10,903 nucleotides of DNA from Phascolarctobacterium sp. Its GTDB lineage: Bacteria; Bacillota; Negativicutes; Acidaminococcales; Acidaminococcaceae. The notes beneath the pieces were generated by a model. It saw nothing but the letters and a program-made list of their open reading frames with translations, had not been told where the DNA came from and searched no databases. Positions 1 to 6,333 of this stretch are shown here, in pieces. A program made the translations under genes and the position numbers. The first letter of the stretch is position 1, and every line of letters starts with the position of its first letter. The DNA is taken from positions 1 through 10,903 of the forward strand of contig JAIHZV010000022.1 in assembly GCA_022718015.1 (NCBI GenBank), read 5' to 3'.

Positions 1-853
1 GATGTACAAGCCCATGATGATGAACAATATCCACGTAAAGGCTCCTGACTGCTACCGCTGCCCGTTTGCCAAGGACCGCGAGCACTGCCAATGCGAATGC
101 TTCAAGTTTGCTGAAGAAGAATTTGCTAAGCACGCTAAGGAAACCGCTGCCATCATCGTTGAGCCTATCGTACAAGGCTGCGCAGGCATGCGTATCTATC
201 CGCCTCTCTATCTGCAAAAGCTGCGTAAGCTCTGCGATGAATACGGCGTACTGCTGATTGCCGACGAAATCGCTACCGGCTTTGGCAGAACAGGCAAAAT
301 GTTCGCCTGCAACCATGCCGGCATCACTCCGGATATCATGTGCATCAGTAAGGCACTCACCGGCGGCTACCTGCCGATGGCTATTGTCTGCACCACCGAC
401 AAGATTTACGATGCCTTCTACGATGATTACAACAAGGGCAAGCAGTTCATGCACAGCCACACCTATTCCGGCAACCCTATCGGCTGCGCTACCGCCCTCG
501 CTGTCCTCAATATCATGAAGGAAGAAAAGATTCTTGAGCACGCTGCAGAAAAGGCAACGTACTTCCATAATGCGCTCATGGATACCTTCGGTGACCACAA
601 AAACATTGGCGAAATCCGCCATATCGGCCTGATTAACGCTATGGAGCTTGTTACCGATAAGGATAAGAAAATCGGCTTCGACGGCAACCTGCGTATCGGC
701 TACGAGATTTACAAAAAAGCCTTGACGCACGGCCTGCTGCTGCGTCCGCTGGGCAACGTTATCTACTTCAATCCGCCGCTGAATATCGAAAACGAGGATT
801 TAGACAAAGCTATCGCTCTTGCTAAGCAATCCATGGATGAGGTTTTAAAATAA
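1..853 (+). CDS. bioA: BioA, 7,8-diaminopelargonate synthase (aminotransferase), 5'-truncated
   Basis: PLP-dependent class III aminotransferase that converts 8-amino-7-oxononanoate to 7,8-diaminononanoate in cytosolic biotin synthesis. The visible 283 residues are the C-terminal two thirds; the family is about 450 residues, so roughly 170 lie outside the window and the ATG at base 2 is an internal Met. Visible motifs (residues counted from base 2) are EPIVQG at 54-59, ADEIATGFGRTGK at 87-99 with the cofactor-binding Asp88, and SKALTGG with the Schiff-base Lys117. Also visible are HSHTYSGNP at 151-159 and LLRPLGNVIYFNPPL near 246-260. The RPL and FYDDY segments resemble the Bacillus subtilis enzyme, which uses lysine as amino donor, more than E. 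coli BioA (RPF), which uses S-adenosylmethionine. The donor here is therefore open. Five cysteines lie within residues 17-33. The stop codon overlaps the ribosome binding site of the next gene, and the neighbours confirm a biotin role. Confidence 0.93.
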   Translation, partial: MYKPMMMNNIHVKAPDCYRCPFAKDREHCQCECFKFAEEEFAKHAKETAAIIVEPIVQGCAGMRIYPPLYLQKLRKLCDEYGVLLIADEIATGFGRTGKMFACNHAGITPDIMCISKALTGGYLPMAIVCTTDKIYDAFYDDYNKGKQFMHSHTYSGNPIGCATALAVLNIMKEEKILEHAAEKATYFHNALMDTFGDHKNIGEIRHIGLINAMELVTDKDKKIGFDGNLRIGYEIYKKALTHGLLLRPLGNVIYFNPPLNIENEDLDKAIALAKQSMDEVLK

Positions 854-863
854 GGAGCAATAA

Positions 864-1349
864 ATGAAAGATTTGAGTATGAAAGAGCTGACTACTATCG
901 CTTTATTAGGTGTCTTGATTCTGATTTCAGGTTCTTTTAAAATCCCTTCGCCAATTGCCGGTGGCGAATTCCAGTTATCTGCACCAATCGCCGTGCTCAT
1001 CTGCGCATGCTTCGGCTTTAAGCGTTACATTATCGCAGGTATCCTTGCAAGTATGCTCGGTATGATGCTCGGCATGCACAACATCATAAACGTACTTGTA
1101 CAGATGGTGTTCCGCGTTGTTGCCGGCGGCACCATGGCCCTGCTCGGTACAAATCTGCTTACCGTTGCTGTCAGCGGCCCGCTCGGAACCTTCGCTGCAC
1201 GCCTTGTGCTGTGGCAGGTTACCGGTGTAAGCTGGGTTGCACTCACCGCCGCAGCCGCTCCGGGTATGATTTTTACCGCGATTGCTGCCAGTGTATTCTG
1301 CAAACCGGCACAGCAGCTGCTGACACGAGTTGCTGCATTAAGAAGCTAA
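864..1349 (+). CDS. Small polytopic membrane protein in biotin operon; possible ECF S component / pimelate or biotin-vitamer carrier
   Basis: A 161-residue, very hydrophobic protein with about five or six membrane segments, at roughly residues 8-24, 38-52, 54-71, 74-96, 98-118 and 125-146. Size, topology and the AGGEFQLSAPIAVL segment after the first helix (residues 32-45) recall substrate-binding S components of ECF vitamin transporters. I do not recognise it as BioY with confidence, and no family-specific signature is certain. It starts 10 bp after bioA with the site GGAG 6 bp before the ATG, and its stop overlaps the ribosome binding site of bioWF, so it is co-transcribed with biotin genes. 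Because the next gene carries BioW, which consumes free pimelate, import of pimelate or of a biotin precursor is an attractive inference. Biotin uptake is the main alternative. No ECF ATPase or T component is encoded in the window, so a shared energising module elsewhere would be needed. Confidence 0.6.
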   Translation: MKDLSMKELTTIALLGVLILISGSFKIPSPIAGGEFQLSAPIAVLICACFGFKRYIIAGILASMLGMMLGMHNIINVLVQMVFRVVAGGTMALLGTNLLTVAVSGPLGTFAARLVLWQVTGVSWVALTAAAAPGMIFTAIAASVFCKPAQQLLTRVAALRS

Positions 1350-1361
1350 AGGAGATTAGTC

Positions 1362-3266
1362 ATGCCCCTCTATAGTATAAAAATGCGTGCAGCCAAAGAC
1401 GACTTGCATGTCAGCGGCGCCGAGCGCATTATTCCGCAGAATGCTGTGAGCAGCGCTGTCAGCGCCCTCACCGAACGCGCCCTGCACCACGGTCTTGGCC
1501 GCGCCGACTTCATCAACATCAAAATGGAAGAGGTCAAGCCGGCGCAGCTCGAATATCTCGACGCTCTGCCTGTCAGCAAGCGTCCTGCCCCAACCGTTGA
1601 AGAAACATATCAGATTATGCGCTCTATGCTCTGCGAGCTGGGCTTAGAAGCCAAGGCTGATGAGCTTATCGACCTTTTGCGCCACAACCACCCTATGCGC
1701 GGAGCAGTGCTCTACGACGTAGCCACCAGCCAGCGCCTTGAGCCTGACCATGAGCGCGGCATCCGCGTCACCTATATGGACGCCGAGGGTGCAGCCAGCA
1801 CCAGCAGCGGCAAGAACCACTTCCGCGAGGCCATCGTGCTGGCCACCAAGGTCGTTCACGCTCCCGGCATCATCGCCGAGCTGTGCCTCTCCGATGACCC
1901 TGACTACCTTGTCGGCTACCTTGCTTCCCTAAAGCATGGTTATGTACGCCTGATGCCAATGAAGGAACTGGGCAATCCCCACGGTGGCCGCGTCTTCATC
2001 TTCGACAGCACCAAGGCCAAAGCTGAGGACGCTATCAACTATTTAGAAAAGCAACGCGTGCTCGTGTGCGGTCTGCCTGTCGAAAAGCCTGCTAATCCTG
2101 ACCCACAGCAGATTTTTGCTGACGAATTAAAGCAGCTCAAGGAGCAGAACCTTTACCGCTCTCTGCGCACCATGGACAGCGAGCAGAGCAGCTACGTCGA
2201 AATGCAGGGACGCAAAATTTTGATGTTTGCCTCTAACAGCTATCTTGATTTAGCCGCAGACGCACGTGTAAAGCAGGCTGCAGCAGACGCCGCGCTCCAA
2301 TGGGGCGCAGGCAGCGGCGGCAGCCGCCTGACCACAGGCAACACCGCCCTGCATGAAGCACTCGAAAGCAAGCTGGCGCAGTTTAAGGGTACGGAAGCAG
2401 CACTGGTGTTCAACACAGGCTATATGGCCAACGTCGGCATTATCTCCGCGCTGTGCAATAGCGAAAGCGTTATCTTCAGTGACGAATATAACCACGCCAG
2501 CATTATCGACGGCGCTCGCCTTTCCAAGGCTCGCATCGTTGTTTATAAGCATAACGATATGCAGGATTTGGAAGCGAAAATTCTCGCCACCCCCTGCAGC
2601 CGCGGCTTAATTGTCAGCGATGCTGTTTTCAGCATGGACGGCGATATTGTTGACCTGCCTGCACTCGTTGCACTGGGCAAAAAATATCACCTGCTGACGA
2701 TGATTGATGAAGCACACGCTACGGGCGTAATCGGCAAAACCGGTCATGGCACGCTTGAGCATTTCGGCAGCACCTGCAAGCCGGACATTCTCATGGGCAC
2801 GCTCAGCAAGGCTCTTGGTTCCGAGGGCGGTTATGCCTGCGCCAGCAAGGTAATCATCGACTATCTCAAGAATAAAGCACGCAGCTTTATCTTCGCCACC
2901 TCGCAGGCTCCTGCTGCCCTTGCCGCAGCACTGCGAGCTATCGAGGTGCTGGAGGCAGAACCGCAGCGTGCGCAAAGCTTGCAGCACAACGTCGACTTCT
3001 TCCTCAACGCCCTGCACGCCGAGGGCGTTGAAGCGTACTCCCCCACCGCCATCATTCCCGTAATCATCGGCGATGAGGCGACCGCCTTACAGGTTGCCGA
3101 CGAGCTGCTGGCAAACGGTGTCCTCGCTCCCGCCATCCGCTATCCGACCGTAGCTAAAGGCACTGCGCGTCTACGCATTGCCCTCATGGCCACGCATACG
3201 GAGGCAGAGCTGGCGCAAACCGCCAAGCTCATTGGTGCGTCAATAAGAAAATATAAAAACAACTAA
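1362..3266 (+). CDS. bioWF: BioWF, fused 6-carboxyhexanoate-CoA ligase and 8-amino-7-oxononanoate synthase
   Basis: A 634-residue bifunctional cytosolic enzyme. Residues 1-235 match BioW, which activates pimelate with ATP and CoA to pimeloyl-CoA; conserved stretches are SGAERIIP (18-25), RGAVLYD (113-119), RGIRVTYMD (132-140) and AELCLSDDPDY (172-182). Residues ~260-634 are BioF, a PLP alpha-oxoamine synthase that condenses pimeloyl-CoA with L-alanine to KAPA, releasing CO2 and CoA. Its motifs are GAGSGGSRLTTGN (315-327), the cofactor-stacking His378 in NHAS, DEAHATGV (449-456), SKALGSEGGY with Schiff-base Lys483, and TARLRIALMATHT (601-613). Standalone BioW is about 250 residues and BioF about 385, so both halves look full length, joined by a short charged linker near 236-260. 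The ATG has AAGGAG 7-9 bp upstream overlapping the previous stop. No frameshift or stop separates the halves, so this is a true fusion. It is the last gene of the visible operon. Confidence 0.93.
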   Translation: MPLYSIKMRAAKDDLHVSGAERIIPQNAVSSAVSALTERALHHGLGRADFINIKMEEVKPAQLEYLDALPVSKRPAPTVEETYQIMRSMLCELGLEAKADELIDLLRHNHPMRGAVLYDVATSQRLEPDHERGIRVTYMDAEGAASTSSGKNHFREAIVLATKVVHAPGIIAELCLSDDPDYLVGYLASLKHGYVRLMPMKELGNPHGGRVFIFDSTKAKAEDAINYLEKQRVLVCGLPVEKPANPDPQQIFADELKQLKEQNLYRSLRTMDSEQSSYVEMQGRKILMFASNSYLDLAADARVKQAAADAALQWGAGSGGSRLTTGNTALHEALESKLAQFKGTEAALVFNTGYMANVGIISALCNSESVIFSDEYNHASIIDGARLSKARIVVYKHNDMQDLEAKILATPCSRGLIVSDAVFSMDGDIVDLPALVALGKKYHLLTMIDEAHATGVIGKTGHGTLEHFGSTCKPDILMGTLSKALGSEGGYACASKVIIDYLKNKARSFIFATSQAPAALAAALRAIEVLEAEPQRAQSLQHNVDFFLNALHAEGVEAYSPTAIIPVIIGDEATALQVADELLANGVLAPAIRYPTVAKGTARLRIALMATHTEAELAQTAKLIGASIRKYKNN

Positions 3267-3275
3267 TGCAGCAAG

Positions 3276-3350
3276 AGGCTGTGACAAAGCGCAGCCTTAA
3301 ATAGAAAACCAGTGGAGGTTTACCGTTAAGTAAAATCCACTGGTTTTAAT
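3276..3350. terminator. Bidirectional rho-independent terminator between bioWF and the flotillin gene
   Basis: A perfect 12-bp stem pairs 3305-3316 (AAAACCAGTGGA) with 3336-3347. Inside it a further 5-bp stem pairs 3319-3323 with 3330-3334, with a 6-base loop. T-rich sequence follows on the + strand, and the A-run at the left arm gives a U-run on the - strand. It can therefore end both converging transcripts, bioWF on + and the flotillin gene on -. A smaller hairpin just upstream pairs AGGCTG (3276-3281) with CAGCCT (3292-3297). Confidence 0.88.
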
Positions 3351-3357
3351 TATTATC

Positions 3358-4821
3358 CTATTGTTCCAGATTTTCCTTGCTGATTTCTACAGGAATTTCC
3401 GGCAGCTTGCCATCAATGCTGATGTTCTTATTCACCTTCGCATCGTAGGTTTCGCCCTTAGCAATCTCCTGCAGGTCAATGCCTGTCGCACTCTTCACCG
3501 TATCGAAAACCTTCGCCATCACGGAAGGCACGTTGCCGGAAAGACTGCCCATGCCGCCTTCGCCGTAAAGCGTAATCTTGTCTACCTTGCTGAGCGGAGC
3601 AGCAACCTCCTTAGCCACCTGCGGCAGCACCTCAATCGCCATCTGAGCCATAGCAGCCTGACCATATTTCTTCATAGCCTCGGCCTTCTTGTCCATAGCA
3701 GCGGCCTCAGCCTCGCCCTTCGCCTTAATCGCGGCAGCCTCAGCCTCGCCTCTTACTCTGATAGCATAAGCCTCTGCATCACCCTTCGCCTTGATAGCAG
3801 CAGCCTCCTGCTCCATAGTATATCTATGCGCCTCTGCTTCACGCTGCTTCTTAGCCTGCTCAGCCAAAGCGTCCTGTTCTACTCTATACTTATCAGCATC
3901 AGCCTGCTTTTGAATCGTCGCAGCAAGAATCTGCTCTTTTACCAGAACCTCCTGCTTCTTCAAATCAGCCTCACGCTCAGCCTTAGCAATCTGCGCATTA
4001 ACAGTTGCCACCTCAATAGACTTTTGCTGCTCCTGCTGCTGGATAGCATACGCCGCATCAGCCTCAGCCTTCTTGATATCAGCAGTACGCTTCAGCTCGC
4101 TCTTGGCAATCGACAGCTCATTCTGGCGCTGTGCAATAGCAAGGTCAGCCTGCACCTGCGCATCATTTGCCTGCTTCTTCGCCTCCGCCTCAGCAATCGC
4201 TACATCACGCTCAGCTACAGCCTTGCTGATAGAAGCGTCCTTGCGGATTTTCGCCGTATTGTCGGCACCAAGGTCAACAATCAAGCCATTATCATCAACT
4301 ACGTTCTGAATATTGCAGCTCAAAATGCTGATGCCCAGCTTTTCCATATCCTTCGCAGCCTTTTTCAGCACCTCATCGGAGAAGGAGTCACGGTCTACGT
4401 TAATCTTCTTCAGGTCCAGCGTACCGATAATCTCACGCATATTGCCCTCCAAAGAATCCTGCAGGCTGCGCGTAATATCCGCAGGCTCCATATTCAAAAA
4501 GTTTCTCGCAGCAAGATAAATGCCATTTTCCTTGTCCACGATAATCTTCGCTACAGCATCTACCTTAACATTGATAAAATCGTTCGTCGGCACGCTCTGG
4601 CTCGTCTTGATATCAACAGACATCTGGCCTAAATACAGAACGTCCACACGCTCTAACAGAGGAATCTTAAAGCCGCCGATACCAACGAGAATACGCGGAT
4701 TCTTCGTCAAACCGGAAATGATATACGCCACGTTAGGCGGCGCTTTAACATAACACGTCTTGGCAGCAATAATGAATAAAACCAACAACAAAATAAGTAA
4801 AAAAACAATACCCATAGTCAA
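3358..4821 (-). CDS. Flotillin-like SPFH-domain membrane protein
   Basis: A 487-residue protein of the flotillin (FloT/YuaG-like) family, membrane-anchored scaffolds of functional membrane microdomains in Firmicutes. A hydrophobic N-terminal segment at residues 4-20 is followed by an SPFH domain (about 25-200). Then comes a long Ala/Glu/Lys-rich coiled coil (about 200-400) with repeated GEAEAAAIKAK-type units near 345-380, and a C-terminal tail with a flotillin-like hydrophobic/glycine segment (GEGGMGSLSG). Length and domain order fit the family. The start is ambiguous. TTG at 4821 lies 7 bp after a GGGGG ribosome binding site, while the in-frame ATG at 4815 lies 13 bp after it; spacing favours TTG, codon identity favours ATG, and they differ by two residues. 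No NfeD-type partner, often adjacent to floT, is seen in the window. It is monocistronic: it has its own promoter and a terminator 10 bp past the stop. A long open frame on the other strand here is an artefact. Confidence 0.93.
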   Translation of the reverse strand: MTMGIVFLLILLLVLFIIAAKTCYVKAPPNVAYIISGLTKNPRILVGIGGFKIPLLERVDVLYLGQMSVDIKTSQSVPTNDFINVKVDAVAKIIVDKENGIYLAARNFLNMEPADITRSLQDSLEGNMREIIGTLDLKKINVDRDSFSDEVLKKAAKDMEKLGISILSCNIQNVVDDNGLIVDLGADNTAKIRKDASISKAVAERDVAIAEAEAKKQANDAQVQADLAIAQRQNELSIAKSELKRTADIKKAEADAAYAIQQQEQQKSIEVATVNAQIAKAEREADLKKQEVLVKEQILAATIQKQADADKYRVEQDALAEQAKKQREAEAHRYTMEQEAAAIKAKGDAEAYAIRVRGEAEAAAIKAKGEAEAAAMDKKAEAMKKYGQAAMAQMAIEVLPQVAKEVAAPLSKVDKITLYGEGGMGSLSGNVPSVMAKVFDTVKSATGIDLQEIAKGETYDAKVNKNISIDGKLPEIPVEISKENLEQ

Positions 4822-4847
4822 GATAATTCCCCCTTTACTATATTTAA

Positions 4848-4876
4848 ATCATAGCATGAGCGAAGAAAAAGCGCAA
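4848..4876 (-). promoter_or_regulatory. Sigma-A-type promoter of the flotillin gene
   Basis: On the - strand a -35 box TTGCGC (4876-4871) is followed by a 17-bp spacer and a -10 box TATGAT (4853-4848). The -10 matches consensus at five of six positions, the -35 at four of six, and the spacing is ideal. Predicted initiation near 4841 gives a leader of about 20 bases holding the AAGGGGGA ribosome binding site (around 4829-4836). Confidence 0.65.
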
Positions 4877-5140
4877 GGGGATTATTTGTTTCATTTATAA
4901 CATTAAAACATTACAGAAAATCATAATCAATGTAAGTTAAGTAAAATCACGCATAGATGCATAAGCAAAGCAAAAAGTTTAGGGAAAAATTTTCCAAAAA
5001 CCTTGTAGTTTAGAGTAGTTTTAGGAATTATTTTCCCAACACTTAGCGTTTTTAGAGAGTTTCGGACGAGCAAGTCGGAAAGTTTGAGAGAAAATGAACT
5101 TAAACTTATGCTACACGTAAAGATGAAAATAAATCAAAAA
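4877..5140. other. A/T-rich intergenic stretch with dyads, no gene seen
   Basis: I find no coding frame with a ribosome binding site here on either strand. Two 13-bp dyads lie 41 bp apart centre to centre: GGAAAAATTTTCC at 4983-4995 (perfect 6-1-6 arms) and GGAATTATTTTCC at 5024-5036 (outer arms only). An imperfect hairpin with arms TTTCGGAC and GTCGGAAA sits around 5060-5082, and AAGTTT/AAACTT arms follow. The pieces could be operator sites or part of an untranslated RNA; neither is established. Confidence 0.4.
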
Positions 5141-5186
5141 AAGCTGTTAGCACGTCACAAGACACGCTAACAGCTTATTTTTATTG
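5134..5186. terminator. Strong bidirectional rho-independent terminator
   Basis: A perfect 11-bp stem pairs AAGCTGTTAGC (5141-5151) with GCTAACAGCTT (5166-5176), with a further GTC/GAC pairing in the loop. On the + strand it is followed by ATTTTTATT, and on the - strand by a run of six or seven U. No intact gene lies directly upstream on either strand. It may be a backstop for the DUF951 transcript on -, or end an unannotated RNA on either strand. Confidence 0.8.
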
Positions 5187-5345
5187 TTCTCATTCAACAT
5201 CAAACATCTTTCCAATAACGTCAATGACTGCGCTGCGACGACTGGAATGGATGCCTGGCCTGTCAGAACACCCTTGTTCTACGTAGTTATATATTAACGG
5301 AGCAATGTGGAATTTTTCGTTGGAGCGGTGACGCGACCTTTAGCC
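5187..5345. other. Gene-free stretch between two terminators, with an orphan open frame on the - strand
   Basis: No gene with a start codon is supported. On the - strand a 49-codon frame is open from 5339 to a TGA at 5190-5192, bounded upstream by a stop at 5340-5342. It has no ATG, GTG or TTG near its beginning, so it could only be the tail of a decayed gene. Its translation includes PLIYNYVEQG and RRSAVIDVIGKMFDVE, which read like protein, but I recognise no family. An open frame of this length can occur by chance. Confidence 0.3.
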
Positions 5346-5383
5346 AAAAACGCTCCCCTGCTACCCACCGATAGCAAGAGAGC
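5346..5383 (-). terminator. Rho-independent terminator of the liv/CBS-ACT/DUF951 transcript
   Basis: On the - strand, GCTCTCTTGCTA (5383-5372) pairs with TAGCAGGGGAGC (5363-5352) in a 12-bp stem with two G-U pairs and an 8-base loop. GTTTTTGG (5351-5344) follows. It lies 18 bp past the stop of the DUF951 gene, the normal position for its terminator. The U-run is short but the stem is strong. Confidence 0.75.
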
Positions 5384-5401
5384 ATTCTTTTATCTGCTTA
5401 T

Positions 5402-5608
5402 TTACTTGTCCGCGTCAGCGCTCTTCACAACCGCCTTCGCAGCCTTTTCAAATTTCGTGCGTGCCAGCATCACATAATGACCGCAGCCACAGCACTTCAT
5501 CCCAAAATCCATGCCGGTACGGGTAATCTCCCACTCATCACTGCCACAGGGATGAGCCTTTTTCATCTTGACCACGTCACCGACCTGTATATCCTTACCA
5601 GAAAGCAT
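5402..5608 (-). CDS. DUF951 family small cysteine-containing protein (YyzM-like)
   Basis: A 68-residue protein of the DUF951 family, small conserved Firmicutes proteins of unknown function (Bacillus YyzM is a member). The hallmark elements are visible: VGDVVKMKKAHPCG at residues 9-22, EWEITRTGMDFGMKC at 25-39, then CGCGHYVMLAR at 40-50. Cysteines at 21, 39, 40 and 42 could bind a metal, which is an inference. A lysine/alanine-rich tail follows. Its ATG shares a base with the TAA of the upstream CBS-ACT gene (TAATG), and only a weak GGACGG site precedes it. It is therefore probably translated by coupling to that gene. A terminator follows. Function cannot be stated; the family assignment is firm. 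Confidence 0.88.
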   Translation of the reverse strand: MLSGKDIQVGDVVKMKKAHPCGSDEWEITRTGMDFGMKCCGCGHYVMLARTKFEKAAKAVVKSADADK

Positions 5609-6267
5609 TATTCAATACCGTCCAATGTCATAACGTCGGAAACAACGTATCCAGCCTCGCGAATCTGCTCGATAATATCCATGCCGTTATTATTCAGAGC
5701 GGCGCGGATAGTAACTTCCGCTGTGCCATCACCATTTTGCTTCGTTACGAGAGAGATAATATTGATGCCGTCGTCCTTCATGATGTTGGAGATTTCTGCA
5801 ACAACACCCACCTTATCCGGTGCTTCGATAGTGATACGCAGGCAGTTGCGGTTCATGCCCATCATTTCCACGATAGAACGGAAAATATCGCTGCGGGAAA
5901 CAATGCCGCAGAGTCTGTTCTCATTATTAACAACCGGCAGAGCATTTACTCTGTATTTGTACAGCTTGTAGGCTACAAACTCAATGGTATCGTCAGCGTC
6001 AACGGTCACTACCGTGCGGCGCATAACGTCCTTAACCTTCAAGCGGCCCAAGAGGTAGTTGGCCTCATAGCGTGAAAGTGTGCTGCTGTCGCTCGGAGAA
6101 GCCTTGCCAATATCATCAACAGTAATAATGCCACGAATACGCTTCAAATCATCGGTAACAGGCAGGCTGACAAGATTTTTGCCGCGCAGAATCTCACGCG
6201 CCTCCAGCATAGACTGGTCTTCACCCACAGTTACAACATCACTAGTCATAATATCTTTTACTAACAT
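5608..6267 (-). CDS. CBS-CBS-ACT domain protein (AcuB-like)
   Basis: A 219-residue soluble protein with two CBS motifs (residues 1-57 and 77-134) forming a Bateman module. A C-terminal ACT domain follows (about 142-215: ITIEAPDKVGVVAEISNIMK, then GTAEVTIRA). Each CBS half opens with the typical VKDIMTSDVVTV or VKDVMRRTVVTV and contains LPV or LPVV and GIIT or GIVS strands. Bateman modules bind adenine nucleotides and ACT domains often bind amino acids. The likely role is as an intracellular sensor, but no catalytic or DNA-binding domain is present and its partner is unknown. The layout resembles Bacillus AcuB. AAGGAGG stands 10 bp before the ATG. It lies 171 bp after livF, across a large palindrome, on the same strand as the liv genes. 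Membership of the liv transcript is therefore possible but unproven. The stop overlaps the DUF951 start. Confidence 0.85.
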   Translation of the reverse strand: MLVKDIMTSDVVTVGEDQSMLEAREILRGKNLVSLPVTDDLKRIRGIITVDDIGKASPSDSSTLSRYEANYLLGRLKVKDVMRRTVVTVDADDTIEFVAYKLYKYRVNALPVVNNENRLCGIVSRSDIFRSIVEMMGMNRNCLRITIEAPDKVGVVAEISNIMKDDGINIISLVTKQNGDGTAEVTIRAALNNNGMDIIEQIREAGYVVSDVMTLDGIE

Positions 6268-6333
6268 AGAGTGTTTACCTCCTTATTCATTAAGAAACCT
6301 ACAATCAATAAAAAGTGTTTAAGCAAACTTTTA

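Noticed and set aside
2..4. ATG at base 2 as the true start of bioA
   Set aside because: The protein would lack about a third of the family fold, including the N-terminal substrate-binding part; the gene simply enters from outside the window.
3361..4632. A 423-codon open frame on the + strand opposite the flotillin gene
   Set aside because: It is the antisense shadow of the flotillin coiled coil: its Leu/Ser/Arg-rich composition mirrors Glu/Ala/Lys codons on the other strand, it has no ribosome binding site and no recognisable domain.
5305..5331. Eight-codon + strand mini-frame (MWNFSLER) before a hairpin, suggesting an attenuator leader peptide
   Set aside because: GGAG lies only 2-3 bp before the ATG, the peptide has a single Trp with no run of regulatory codons, and no + strand gene follows the hairpin.
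5477..5971. A 164-codon + strand frame across the DUF951 and CBS-ACT genes
   Set aside because: It crosses two well-supported genes in antisense and has no conserved features.
6268..6333. A promoter for the CBS-ACT gene (TTGCTT near 6325)
   Set aside because: At 16-18 bp spacing no acceptable -10 box is found, so I could not support it.
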